From Branchiostoma floridae (taxonomy: Eukaryota > Chordata > Leptocardii > Amphioxiformes > Branchiostomatidae): 45,545 nt of DNA. Shown piece after piece: positions 1-13,200 of this stretch (position 1 is the first letter of the stretch; each line of letters starts with the position of its first letter). Made by a program: the position numbers and the translations under genes. The notes beneath the pieces are model-generated. The model ran no database searches and had not been told where the DNA came from. It was given only the letters and a program-made list of their open reading frames with translations. The DNA lies in the NCBI RefSeq assembly GCF_000003815.2, contig NC_049980.1, forward strand, positions 28,780,190-28,825,734, written 5' to 3'.

Positions 1-353
1 AAGCTTGTGAAGTTGACACGGTAACGTTAGTAATCATCACGCATATTAGCTCAATGACATTTCTAATCATCTTTCTGCAATCGTTGCCGTGGAACTGTGT
101 GCTTGCCATGGCCTAATTTACGCACCTAAGTGCGTACTCAATAATCTGTGGGGAGGGAGTCAAATTTCGTCTATAATTTTGCCTCGGGACGCATCGGGGG
201 CGTAAATGTCACACTATATATTAAAAGGCTCTTTTCATTAATGCCTGGTGGCGTTTTTGATTGGTATGAGTGTGCCAATGCACCAGGGGTTTCAATCCCT
301 CCGGTCTTACCCTTACCTACGTCACGTGGCCCATATTCCTGAAGAGCCACCCA

Positions 354-580
354 CCCCCTAAACTAGACGGCGAACACTGAACGACCGTGCAACAACCAAA
401 GTTGGATTTGTCTGAAGTTTGATTTCATAAGTTGAATTTGATGTGAGACGTAAAAATATTAGTCTATCGTTTCATCAAAGTGTGAATGAAAAGACAACAA
501 AACACATAAAGCAAAACAACATTCGTACTTTATGATTTCTCTATCGGTTACAGCGCGATAGCAGCGTCTAGTGGAAAGGG
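354..580. mobile_element. Small inverted-repeat element (MITE family A), copy 1
   Basis: The left end contains AACTAGACGGCGA and the right end TCTAGTGGAAAGGG; the right end in reverse complement (CCCTTTCCACTAGACG) matches the left. The interior shares AAGACAACAAAACACATAAA with the copy near 3909. It has no coding capacity. Confidence 0.6.
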
Positions 581-966
581 AGTGTAACCCAATATATAGG
601 CAAAGTCGAAGGGTATCGCTTTAACCGGAATCTTTATTACTCCTGAAAAGAGGGTCACCTCCAGATGGAGTATCAAGATTCGTTGGGTAACCTCTATTTG
701 CAGCTGTTTCTCTGTGTTCCCTTTGCTGCATTCGTATGCAGTTTGGCGTTTCGTCTGCTCGTAGCTGAGTGACGATGCACGTTGTCTTTTTCCCCACCGT
801 TAACTGTTTCGATAAGTTTTTATTAAGTAATGTGATATTTAAAAAAACACCTTTATGTTGACGGGTACAGGTCATCACTTTTGCTAGGCTTTTGCGAGTC
901 CTTATTTTTTTTAAGCAAATGTAGGATTATGTTTTAACTTCCTTCGACTGGCAGTTTAACACAGGG

Positions 967-1171
967 AGCAGCTAGCTAATCTCCAAGCAGATCCTACGGT
1001 AGCATAAGATAGTATCAAAAGCTGGCAGAGGAGGAGCGAAGCCGGCTTAGGAGTGTGCTTCGCTACCGCTACATGGCAAATGGACACCTTTTGGCTGACA
1101 ACAGTCTTTGGCCAGTTTGGTACTATCTTACGCCATTGTAGGATCTGCTTGGAGATTACAGCTAGCTGCCT
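967..1171. mobile_element. MITE with long (about 50 bp) terminal inverted repeats, family B
   Basis: The left arm contains CTCCAAGCAGATCCTAC and then AAGATAGTATCAAA. The right arm contains the reverse complement, TTTGGTACTATCTTACG and then GTAGGATCTGCTTGGAG. Arms are about 50 bp with a few mismatches, flanking roughly 100 bp of unique interior. It has no ORF, and the superfamily is not determined. Confidence 0.75.
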
Positions 1172-3537
1172 CTAGCTCCAATCAGACATTAGGCTCTGGT
1201 TTCGTACACTGCATTCATTATCTGGTTTGTTTAGTTTTATGATAAAACAACTACCTGAACATAAAAAGAAACCACTATCAGATACAAATCCTGTGAATCA
1301 GTACCTAGCTTGAATGGTTAATGAATTACTCGATTATTGAAGAGGAAAGTTTATAGATCTACTGCGTGTCTTGATAGGACTCTCAAACACGTGACACATG
1401 TCACTAATACAGAGAGGAATATCGTTGCATACTATTATTAGTAATGCAGATTAATACCTAATTTGCTAAGAATATAAGAAATGACTATTCTGTATTGATA
1501 AGTGATGGGAATCTCATTCTTATGACATTTAGAAGTTAAGCAAAGTTGAACATTTATGCATATCAGGGTCTCATTCACATAATCTATGGCGAAATGGTTC
1601 AATATCCTTTTTTGCTAAGACGAGTCTTTTATACTTTGAACAACTTGTTTTTGTCTGAATCTGCGTCTTGGCATTATGATTCTGATCAAGATGGATTATT
1701 CCGACATTCGGCAAACACCTCAGTCACACCACAAACACTATAATTACTTCACGGCGGATTGCAGATAAATAAGAATGAATAAAAGAAGTTTATTTGCAAG
1801 TTCATGCCCGAGGGCTAATTGCAAACGTAGGAGATATACAAGTGACAATGAACAGTTATAAACAATATTCTACTCTAATACTAGTGTTGGCTATTTCTAA
1901 ACAGGTTGGGTTTGACTTCTTTTTTGGAAGCAGAGGGAGACGAAAAGCCCCACCTTTTCTACAATTTGTGAGTTCTGCGATTTCAAGAGAAAAGTGGTTT
2001 TCTGTTCGTCTGTGAGTGTGGGGAAGTTGGGATATGCCTTTGTGGCTTCTCTAAACAAAGTGATTCTTTCGTTTGGTTGAATGAACACTTGGAAATAAAT
2101 TGTATCCAACGGACTCGTGTTGCATAAATGTGGAAGTGTGATGCTGTGAGAAAGGACACATGCAGTGGACATAGATTCCCTTTAGGCAAAAGCTATGTAG
2201 GGAACTACGCAGACATTTGTCTTATGCCTCCATGTCGCTGGAGGCTGCCACAGGTGAACGGCCGAAGGTTTTACAGATAGCTCAACGCATTTCATAGATG
2301 AATATTTTCACGCTTTGCATGTTTGATCTAGCTGTTGTCTTTGCATGATATATCAATTATGAGGTAAAGGATTACTAGTACATTTATTCTGCCTTTTTAA
2401 ACCATACATCTTATATCTCAATTATGAAATCAAGTGTCACGAATGCACGTTTTGCCGATGAACTGTTACTATTAGATAGGGCCTTCACACTGAAACCGAA
2501 TCAGCAGGAATCAAGCAGAACCAGCCGGAATAAAGAATTCGCGAAATTCGTGCCACCATCGGGCGGGAATTCCAAATGAACCTAAAACCTCGAGCTCTTC
2601 ACACGAGAGGCGGAATGAGCCGAAATGGCGCCTGGATGAAAATCCTTGTATATTCCTGGGTAAATTCTAGAAATTCTCACTGCATTCCAGATATTTGTGT
2701 TCATTCTTATGGCCGGCCGGTTTTCCGTCGAATGAGATTAGAGTATTGCAGTTATTATAGTTAGAATACACTTTGAATGCCGCTCGATCCCCTCAAATGC
2801 ACCTGGAAAGTATCGAGCATGAAAAAAAATATTCGGGACGGCCAAAAGGATAGGCATAGATATCCGGGATGCAGCGAGAATTTCTAGAATACACTAGGAA
2901 TCCTAGGAATACGCAGAGAATTCCGGCCCGCTTCAGTTCAGACCGGCCTTCATTTCAGCCGTCTATGTCTTTTGGAAAGGGGAACTTAATGGTGTTTCCA
3001 CGCTGCATGTAGTGAAAATATCCCATAGACACCGCAGGCTGTCTAGTTTCCAACAGGCTCAATTGGTAGCTGGAGAATAGTTGTAATTGACTAAAAGAAT
3101 GATATGCAAGAGAATTTTGCCGGTTATAGTGTTCCAATTTGCAATATATATAACTTTATTGCACAACAATTGTACGAGGTACAAAGTATGGCATCTACAT
3201 AACTACAGTGCTATAACTTAACTTAGGGCTTATCTAACTAATACATGAGTTGTAGTATGGGATAAGTTTCTTACAATCATTGGAGGCTTTTACAATCATT
3301 TGGGGAATTTCTAATGTCAAAACCTTCTTTGATATATTTTCCTATATCTGCCATGCATATGCATTGTAACTCACGCCATGGTCTTTTATACCCACTTCCA
3401 TGTTATTCAGTCTATTTGGCCAATTTCTACTATATGTCACAGTCTGTATAGACTGACTGACGGTAGTATTACTATTTCAGTAACTTATGGAGAGCTTCTT
3501 CACCTACTTCTACAGATCACCAGGTGGAGGGGTGCAG

Positions 3538-3720
3538 CAGCCCTTCCACTAGATGTGCGACCTCGCAGCGACCGCGCTTTTCAAAGATCACGGAACGAAT
3601 TTCATAGATGAAAAACGAATATTTTTCTTACGCTTTGTCTGTTTCGCTTTCTTCTTAGTCGTGTTTCGCATTTTGCATGATATACCAATTATGAAATCAA
3701 GGGATATATAATTCCAATTG
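3538..3720. mobile_element. MITE family A, degenerate copy
   Basis: Starts with CCCTTCCACTAGATGTGCG, followed by an interior with TTTCATAGATGAA and GCATGATATACCAATTATG, which recur at about 2285-2362. The right end is not clear. Confidence 0.4.
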
Positions 3721-3908
3721 AGGTTGCCGTGATGTCGCAGCGTTATCACCTTCCAGCCAAATTATCTTCCGCTAGAGTGTGATTATATTCTGAACTGAAT
3801 GATATACAGTGACCAAGCGTTCAGCAATTGGACTATTATGCACGATATAAAAGTACAATTATAAAAGACAACAAAACAAACGAAAAGTAAAAAAAAAGTT
3901 CTTTAAGG

Positions 3909-4115
3909 CCCCCTTTCCACTAGACGGCGATCACGCTGCGCTGTCACTGCGACCTAAATAGGACATGTGTAACATTCGCTTTCACACTGGGTATATCATA
4001 CAAAGCGTAAAAGTGTGATTAAGACAACAAAACACATAAAGTTTAAAAAGATTCGTCCCTTTTCTATACAATTCATTGAACGATATGTCAGATTTTAGGT
4101 CGCAGTGAGACAGAA
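3909..4115. mobile_element. MITE family A, copy with sub-terminal inverted repeats
   Basis: The left end has CCTTTCCACTAGACGGCGAT and CACTGCGACCTAAAT. The right part has the inverse, ATTTTAGGTCGCAGTGAGAC. The interior holds CACTGGGTATATCAT and AAGACAACAAAACACATAAA, also found in other copies. Confidence 0.65.
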
Positions 4116-5502
4116 AGCATGCATCGAAAATCCGATGCCACTCGCCGGCCGACCGTTCCGCAGCATTGTACACTGTGCCCAACCAAGTGTCCAAATGAAA
4201 AGCTCCCCTCTTCACGACTGACTGCTTTAAGAAACTAGCCTCAGGTGGTGCTCGAATCGTTTCATTTCCTTCTCATTGGAATGATTTAGTTCTAAGCAGC
4301 GGACGAGCACGCCGAAATCAAATTATGCGATAGAACAGATTAGCATCCATTTCTATAAAGCTGTTCAAAACGTGTGTGATGCAAAAAGCTTGCATGTTGG
4401 CCAATAACAAAAAAAGTTATGGGCGCGTGGTAGTAAGATATAAGCCGTATTTCCGACGCAACACCTCGCCAACAAATTTGGGCCACAGGTTGGTTTTACA
4501 AGCTGTACCTGAGTCCGGGGTTGTACACGGATGGAAAGTAGGGGTCCTTCTGTGTTTTATATATCTGTTGTAATAGAAATATGTAGGCGGGTAAATTGTA
4601 AAAGGACAGTGACATCTGTCTATGATTTAGATCACACCAACTTTACAATGAATATTTTGTTGCTTCGGAAGGATTTTACCATGATTTCGCCCCCCCCCTC
4701 CATTTGATATGAACCGTCCCTGTCCGTCGATATCGGTCGATAGTCATGAATATGAGCGATGCGTTACGGTGTGACAGAAAAACGACAACATAACATATAC
4801 TGCCCTTCAATTCTTTGGCGGGAAATACCCCGTGTTATAAAGTGCTGTTTACGGTTTATCATTTTGACAATTTCCAGAAATATTTCAATATGTATTTTAG
4901 TTTTTGTATGGTCTTTTTCCCGTCACAAACATTCCTCACAGGTCTTGCTGTTTGTAGAAGTTATAAGCAAAGTCTAACAAAGTGGCAGGCTCAGTGGTAG
5001 TCTTTATTTCTTGTTTATGATGGCGTAGATACAATCTTTTTGAATCACATTTTATTCTAGTTGTCCTCTTTATCTTACCTATTCTTTTTGTTAAGTATTG
5101 TTATCTTAGTTTTGTAAATATAAACAAGTACGTTTACAACTGACACACCGAATGTTGGTTACCTTTATAATCCTCATGTGCGTTTTCTTTACATTTGCTG
5201 TACTGATGTCTGGCAAATAACAAACATGTATGTCATTATCAAAATAAAGCACAATGTTTATGTTGAAATGACAAGTGAAAAAAAAGAATATATCACACAA
5301 CTTCGTCCACGGTGATACACTATCAGACTATCTTTCACCTCATACAGTCAAAAGACGTACCTTTATTTCATTCGATTTGAAATTTGCTTACAGGCTGACT
5401 ATGTCGTATCAAACGTTACCAAACCCTCATAATCTGGAGAATTTGTACCATAATTTGTAGGTATGCACCAGGTCTCCCACTTTAACAGCTGTGCCAAGGC
5501 CA

Positions 5503-5895
5503 CTTTCCCACCAGACGGCGATCGCGCTCCGCTCTCACTGCGACCTAAAACGGACTTGTGTTAGCTTCAATTTCATACTGGGTATATCATCAAAAATGTA
5601 AAAGCTTGACTGAAAAGACAAGAAAAATCACAAAGCATAAAACGGCAATGCTATGTGGATCACAATAATGTGTGTAACTTTCGAGGCTTTATCTCTGACG
5701 TGACATACCCCTTTTCTTCTTTACGTTGTAGTGTTAGTATGATTGCTATTATTTGTATGAGCCGCATATCATTTTTAATGATGCTAATACAGGAATTTGA
5801 TTAAATAAAAAGATCCATTCAATCTGTTGAGCTATCTGTCAAATTCCAGGTCTCAGAGAGAGCACGTGAAGAGCGCCGTCCTAGTGAAAAGGCGG
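5503..5895. mobile_element. MITE family A, longer copy
   Basis: The left end has CACCAGACGGCGATCGCG and CACTGCGACCTAAAACGG. The right end has GCGCCGTCCTAGTGAAAAGG, the reverse of the same terminus. It has an AT-rich interior with CTGGGTATATCATC and no coding capacity. Confidence 0.65.
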
Positions 5896-6565
5896 TATAA
5901 CACAAAGCGTGACTCTTTGCTACATGACGTTTCCGCGGCGCGCCGCTGTGATGGCGGGCGTCCGTGAAAAATGGCGTCCCCTTTCCACCATTTGCGATTA
6001 AATCCGCCTTGTTTTCTCCTCCGCAGGACCCCGGTCCCTGTCTGGAGATTTAAGCGAGACTGCCCCACGGAAGGGATTCATCTGCACGGGAGCTAGAGGC
6101 CACGCCACTCCGCCATGAACCCGTGTCAACCGCTGCGCTACCAGAAATCCCTCCTTATAAATAATTCATTACAGCCATCGCAACAAGCTAGGAATGAGAA
6201 CTATTCACCGATGGCATCGTGCCTTCAAAACCCCCGGCCAAGATGACATACTGGAATTCCTTGTCCGGACAAAAATAGAACCTCCCCATGGGTTAGGAAC
6301 CGGGGTAAAAATATAGCGCTAACCCTTCACTGTACAATCAACACATGTGCCCTTTCAATCAATTCTGGTCACGACAGAAAAGACCGCAAGAAGAAACTGC
6401 AGCGGTCAATCTCCGCAGCTTCAATATTTGAAAATATCAAGCGAGTGAAAATCCTTTTTTCCGCAAGGGCACATCTCTATGTTGTAAAACCCACGTTTTG
6501 AGTACCTTTATATGACTACTTAATTTCCAAGCTCGTGATTGGTCGAGGGTCGCGGGCATAGCGTC

Positions 6566-7258
6566 ATGTCTATTGTTGTGGTGCAGCCAGCCAATGAGGG
6601 CGCGAGGATCGATTCGACGGACAGCCTCATTCGTATGCAGGAGCAAGAAGCTTCCGACGCTTGCGCGACTGCTTCGTATAAAGACTCAAGAATGGAGCGT
6701 GGGGTTACCGGCAACACCAATACGTTCTACCACCATGAAATGGAGACACAGAACAAGTATGGCGCCGCGCCGAGAGAACTAGGTCTGTCCAGTCTGAGTA
6801 GGGGCAAGGGGCGGCCGCAGACCAGCACCTCGGAAACACACGAAGGAGTAACCCGCGGAAGAGCAGGGGGGAGAAGAGGAGCCGGAGGAGGCGGGGCGAT
6901 CACTGAAGCTGCCGTTCCAGACGGCATGGACGGGCAGGAGGATAACCCATTCGTGGATATAACGGCACTGAATAATACTAAAGTCAACGGCAGTGTACGA
7001 TCGCTGGGTTCCCCCTCACAGCTGAGGAAGCAACACTCGCAACAGGAAGCCCAGCCCATGCACGTCATGAACGCGCCCGAAGTGGTGGTCTCCAGGCCCG
7101 ACTCCAAACGGAAAACCAATGTTGGGTACAGGCTTGGACACAGGCGGGCACTGTTCGAATACAGGAAGAGATTAAGTGACTATGCCTTGATATTTGGAAT
7201 GTTCGGCATCATAGTGATGGTCATAGAAACGGAGCTGTCATGGTCGGTGTACTTAAAG
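6566..7258 (+). CDS. KCNN: SK channel exon 1: N-terminal cytoplasmic domain and S1
   Basis: Encodes residues 1-231. The ATG at 6566 is the first in frame after a TGA at 6536-6538, so it is the likely start if no upstream coding exon exists. Residues 1-168 are hydrophilic and poorly conserved, with a Gly/Arg-rich patch at about 97-110 and an NPF tripeptide at 127-129. A short APEVVVSRP segment (170-178) resembles the vertebrate SK2 N-terminus. The stretch from [18 protein letters not shown] (185-202) onward is the SK family pre-S1 motif, and S1 follows at about 205-223, ending in ETELSW. The donor is AAG|GTAGGT, phase 0. A 130-codon ORF on the opposite strand is a shadow of this GC-rich exon. 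The true 5' end and any untranslated exon are not visible. Confidence 0.95.
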
Positions 7259-10200
7259 GTAGGTCAAGTGAATTCCATACACCATCATCTACCTTCTGTA
7301 TCAAACAACTAGAAGAGTGTTCCGAGAATTCTACAGGTTGATGGTTTCAAAGAGCCAGCATGAGAGCTCTACAGGGCACGGTATTTTCATAATCACTGTG
7401 TGCTGCCAAGTCGACAAGATCTCAGATTATTGGGCATAAAAACACATCATTAGTAGGGATCGCTTCAAAGCCTCTTTGCTCAGATGCATATTTTCCCTGT
7501 CAATCAAATCTAGAACAGACCCTCCCATATCCTCTATCAATAAAGACAGCGCATTTTTTCAAGTCGTGGTTCAAATCTAGTCCCTTTTGGGTAGTCAAAA
7601 AATAATGAATAACCTAAAGGCTCATAGACAGCTAGATCCTTTCCGAGAAAGGGATAAGATGACGCAGTCCTTTTGACATGTAGGTGCGGTGTTGACATGA
7701 CGTTGTTTGCGTCTGCCCCCAGGCCATACACAGCATTACCACTGCTTGTAGACGTGTCACCCGATCCTTTGCTGACCCTAGCATTCGTGCCCCGCACAGA
7801 GTATCCAACCCTCCATCTCAAATCTTTTGAGCCCATTTTGTTTGTCTATGCTAGGTGCATTACCTCTTTAACAAATGTGACCAAAAGAGAAGAAAAAATA
7901 GCCTATTATGCGAAGAGGAATGTTTTTACAGTTGTCACATTAAGCCTCAAAAGGTTCATTTATCTTTTTTTGTTGTTTTTATTATTATTATTTAACGAGG
8001 AGATTCCGTGAAATCCCCACAGGACCATTGTGTGACGTCAGCCTTTTACTGGGGATTTTTTTAGGGCTGGGAAGATTGTTGTTTTCCCAGCGGAGTCTTT
8101 AAATGGGATATGGACGCGTGTCATATTGTTAACCTTCCTTGATTTTCTGCCAATTTCTCGCTGAACCCCGACCAAACATAAAAGCATTTTCCCATCATTG
8201 TCTCTTATACACCGCTGGGTTATCGTCAGGTTCAGACCGTGGTACCGTATGGAACGGTACGATACCGTGTGAAATACTTAATCCGTTTGATACGACTACT
8301 GCTAGACTAGATTATTTCATCTGCGCTGGATTTGACGCCTGTATGTAATCAGTATGACATGATATTTGATAAAAAAAATGTGGATTTCAATGTTTTGGAA
8401 TATTCTTTGTATAGTTCAATTTCCCCCCAACCATTTCCGTGTAAATTTTCATGACATAATGCAGAAAATATAGCAGCTTCATATAATATAAATAAATTGC
8501 TGCCATTTCGCAATGTATTTGCTAGTTAAACAGACAATCTATGCAAACCAAACCATGTATTTACGAACTTAACGTGTGTGATATGCTTTTAAACATGTAG
8601 TCAATTATGTGCCTTACCCTGTCTTTTTCAGACATCGTTCTACTCTACGGCTTTGAAATGCCTTATAACGTTCTCCACGATCATTCTTCTGGGGTTGATC
8701 CTGGCCTACCATATCAGGGAGATCCAGGTAAGTCAGCAAAACATTCAGCTTCTTCTCTCTGTGCATATCGTAACCGTGGCGAGATGGTGCGAGTCATATA
8801 AGTTGGTATGCTGTACTGTACGGTACATGTACAGTCCGGGCGCCGACGCGCCGTGGTTAGTCCATGAATCAAGCAAAGCCCCGTGTTTGGCAAGTGGATC
8901 TCAGTGGGCTAAGTAGGGCCCTGGAAATTGCCTGCATTAAAGATGCGTATAGAGCAGGCCGACCGCCGTAATGGGCCTACAGCTATTTGTGCCGCGGCGC
9001 ACGGCAGTGCCGGTAGACAGGGTTTGACGAGGGTTTATTGATCCCCGCTCGGGTAGACATTGTGAAGATACCGGGGGCGGCCGGGGCAGGGGAGGCTGTA
9101 CATACTGTACGGGCGGCGTGGAAATAGAACGGCGGGCGGATTCCGCAGAACGCCTGGCACCATATTGGCCGAGAAATGTGATGTCTTCCTCCCCAATTAC
9201 GCCCCTTCCATTATTACAAACCCGGCCGCTCGCTCGCTCCGTCGTGTGACGAAAGAGCTGGAGGGGCCGGCTAATTATATTTCAGCCATACCATAGGTAT
9301 GGTGAAATATATTGTATTCGTAATGTTTCTTTCTTCTTTCTTTCTTTCTTTCTCCTGCCAAATCTTCAAATCGAATCAACTCCGCCGTTTTTTAACCGAT
9401 TGACTTGAAATTTGGCACAAAGGTAGAGTAAGTCAATACCCTCATTTTTTTCATATCTGCCTTTGAAATGATTTTATTGAGGTTTTTGTCAATTTTTATG
9501 TATATTTTGGGCTCCTGTACCCTGGTATTACAGCCGAATGACATGAAATTTGGTACAGAGGTGCCCTGATCATATGCCCACCCAGATTTGATAACAGTTT
9601 TGGTATACGGTACAACAAAATGCTTAATTTTGCGATTTTTGGCCATTTTTTTGACAAAAAAAGCACATTTTTGCCTCCTGTACCCTCGTTTTACAACCGA
9701 ATGACCTGAAATTTGGTATAAAAGTGCCCTTCAATTTTGTGCGCATGAAATCAATAACAGTTTTTCCATACAGTACAACATAATGCTTAATATTGCAATT
9801 TTATGGCCATTTTTAGACAAAAATTGGACATTTTTGGCTCCTGTTTCCTCGTTTTACAACCAAATGACCCGAAATTTGGTAAAGGGGTGCTCTAGATATT
9901 TATCCAAATGACCCATGTATAATTTTTGGCATGGAACACTTTAAAATGATATATTTGGGAATTTTTTGGGTCATTTTCCAATGGCCAAAGGGGTCAACGA
10001 CCTCAAGGCCTATTGTTGCATGAGGGAGATGGCTGAAATATGCTGTATTTGCTCTCAAGCAAATGTCGGCCTTTCTAGTTTTGTCTTGCTGTCGTCCGAT
10101 TGTCACAAATCCGCGACAAACACGAACGCTGCAAATGCCTCCGCTTTACACTGTCTTGTTTGTGTAAACGTGGTGACGTCAGGTCCCGTAGGATAGCACT

Positions 10201-13200
10201 GTGCTGTGATGTGATGTGTCTTCATACGTCTCAGTCCGTTCATTTGTTAGTGCTAACCGAGTAACCGTTCCAAACCCGTGCTTGTTTATGGCCGATGTGT
10301 CACCGGTCGGTACTACATGTCCGCACCCGGAGAAAGGCGCACAGTAATCGCCGCCCGCGGCATCAAAACGCAGAGGGTGCTCGAAAATAATGCCCGTGTG
10401 CATTTAGCCGTGGAGCCGTGTGGTCTTTGCTTTGATACCCGAATGAAAAATACCAGGTGGACGATTTATATTTTACAGGAGGCACGAGAGAATGAAGAAA
10501 GCATGTCTACGGTAGAATTTCAATTGGGAAATCCAAAAGAAACACATTGTGTTCCATATTGTGAATCAGGTTTACCGGTACCCGACGTTTGAAGACCCAA
10601 CCACACATAACGCAAAACGATACGATAAAAAAATATACCATTACTGTCTACATAACTAGCAGTTCACTGCTGGCAATAATTATTATATCCACCATGACGT
10701 GCACAACAAGGTGGGTGTTTTCAAATTTCAATGTGGATGTCATATCGTTGACTTTTGTTTTTGTATTTAGATATTGCGTTTCCTAAAAGGCCCGGTCACC
10801 TAAATGTAGCACAGCCCACTTAAGTAAACCTCTCTGTTCCATAATGTTCTAGTTCTAATCCGGTCTTACAATACCGACCGGCGATATGTTTGGAGGCTGC
10901 CCCGTGCATGTGGCACAGTTTGCGTCATCTGAAACACGGTGATTGACAGGGCAAACGGACGAGGCGATCAAACTTCCTCGCGTGTCAATCATCTCATTAA
11001 TTACGTGTCAAATCTACCATTTGTCTATTTTTAAACTGTATGTACTAAATAGGCGATCGTGATCAGATGGTCTGAGCGATTCACGAGTGCTCCAATATCT
11101 CGGTAAAAATCCTAATTTGTACATACCATCCCGTTCAATCTGTTTTTGTTTGCCATATTATCAGAGGGTACGTGGTCTTGAATCTATACATACAGGCTTG
11201 TTGTTTATTTGTTTGCTTGTTTGTTTGTTTGTTTGTTTGTTTGGAACGTTGCGACAATCAGAGACCATGTCGAATCTATAGGTTCATAATACCCCTCGAT
11301 TAGAATTTGAAAAAAAAGAAGAAAATCTACCTAGTTGAATACGTAGACAAAGTTTCAAATATTGTTGGGGTTGAATTTTATTGACATTCTCTGATATTTG
11401 GACAGGCATACGGTAACGCTGTATATTTCAAAGGCCTGTTCCTTCGGAAATCCAATAAATCTGACAAGTAAGTAACCCCTTACGATCTAAATGACTAAGA
11501 AAAACCGTCCAGTTGCGGCCCATGTCTCTTAACTGCCCATATGAGCGTTGACAGAGATTGCCACAGGCCGCAGGAACTCCCAATGCCAACAAGATCAACA
11601 GGCCAAAAAAAAGCTAGCAAGACAACTTTGGCTGTAGATCGTTAACTTACCAAAAGACCCTACCACCCTGATGGTTTATATATCACTTTTATCACCCGGG
11701 TAAGATAAAATAAACGTCCTAACTTCCTAACCGCCGTTTCATTTTGATTCATTGCTATCGCAAATCATTTCCTTCTTGAAGAAAGGGGCCTCTTCTGCCC
11801 GTTGATTTGAGCCGAACTGTCTGACTCGTTGTGAAAAGATTGACCAGATACGTGAATCTTATCTGAAGCTGAAGGTAACCGTGAATCGTTATTCTGGAAC
11901 TGATGTGTGCCTTCAACTGCGCTCATTCAGGAACATATTTACCTTTCACAATATGTTGGAAATGTTGCCATTTACGGTGCTCTACATCTATCCCCTGATA
12001 TCACTATGATAAACCTTGTTGTGCCACTTCCAAACTGAAATCCTACCCATCCATCCCACCAAACATCCAGGTCGAGAAGGGTCTTCGTCTTCCTTAGTAA
12101 GCATGCGTATGTCTGTTCCTTCGACACTGGGGTCGGGGATCAACACATGAGCATCTTTTATCCGATCACGGATCTACCCAAGCTGACGAGCTAATTCTCT
12201 TCTCCCTTTAACGTTGTCAGAACTGGCTATCAATGTCAGTAGCTACTGAATAAGTTTGGACGAACCTTTGGTTATAAAACATATCTGCTCTTACATTCCC
12301 ATTATACTAGTATGTCACAAAGCAAAAGGAGGAGAAGGGGAAGCCTAATTCATTTGCTATTTACTATGGTTATCTGTAAACTATAAGTATTTTTGTTGTG
12401 ACCTGTACTTGACGCAGTTGGTAGATATGAAGTATATTCCCTCATTCTTTCATTCAACTCTCCGACTGACGAGAATTATTTTTAGGGATACATCGTAGAT
12501 TTATATTTGTCGGTCCGCCATGGTTTTTATTTTTTCATTTGCTTTGAAAAGTCAGCCCGATGAAATTATGCATGGCACCTGCTGTCGTTGTGCTAGTGGA
12601 AATATGCTTGATACGCGACATTGTTTTAAGTTCTTCGAGTTTTGAAATCTCCTACCGCTTCTGCTGGGCCGAATTTGGAGAAATATCTTCCGATGCAAGT
12701 GGGCCTGAACTTAAGTTACCGGTTGCGCCACGCCGAAAAGATACATCGGCGCTGTTTTTGTGAGATGTTGGATGATGAACCCCTACCCGAATCGCGCGAT
12801 ATATCGAGGCCATTTTTTCCTATGTACCCCATCCATCGCCTTGTCGCCTGTAGTAGCTCGCATGGGAGACACAGTGCCACACGTGGGAAGCCATTATTTC
12901 CAGAGCTCAGCAACCTTCAGGACAAGAAGGAGCCACTTCAAGCATCTTCGTCTGATCGTTCCTACTGCCTGACGTGCTTCATCAGAAGCATTTTTCACTT
13001 TCTCTTATTGCTTTCAGTTGCCATCCGCTTCGCATTAGAGTGTCAGAGGGTCTAAAATCGTGCTGCATAGATCCTTTGTCTTCAAGCGATATATATTCTG
13101 CTGTTTCTTGTTGTCGGATTTAGCTACCAAAGGGAGAACATGATTTTTTTATCTCTATGAAAGTCCAGTAAGAGGTCAGGATTTTCTGTCACCATGGAAG

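Larger units (their letters stand above)
1..6565. other. Upstream intergenic or 5' flanking DNA
   Basis: I find no coding exon here. ORFs are short and random in composition. The stretch holds several small inverted-repeat elements, listed separately. Just before exon 1, TTTATAT at about 6508-6514 and an inverted CCAAT (ATTGG at 6538-6542) could belong to a promoter, but both are too common to rely on. Any 5' untranslated exon is not identifiable by eye. Confidence 0.6.

Noticed and set aside
2440-2960. Region with several GGAATTC and similar motifs on both strands
   Set aside because: Possibly a degraded inverted-repeat element, but the arms do not align well enough to define.
6508-6542. 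TATA-like and inverted CCAAT motifs before exon 1
   Set aside because: Both motifs are too short and common, and the transcription start is unknown, so no promoter feature is claimed.
6727-7119. 130-codon minus-strand open frame
   Set aside because: It is the antisense shadow of the GC-rich SK exon 1, and its Pro/Leu-rich composition mirrors the Gly/Arg-rich sense strand.
12642-13055. 137-codon plus-strand frame in intron 2
   Set aside because: No family resemblance; overlapping frames are open on both strands, as expected by chance in this composition.
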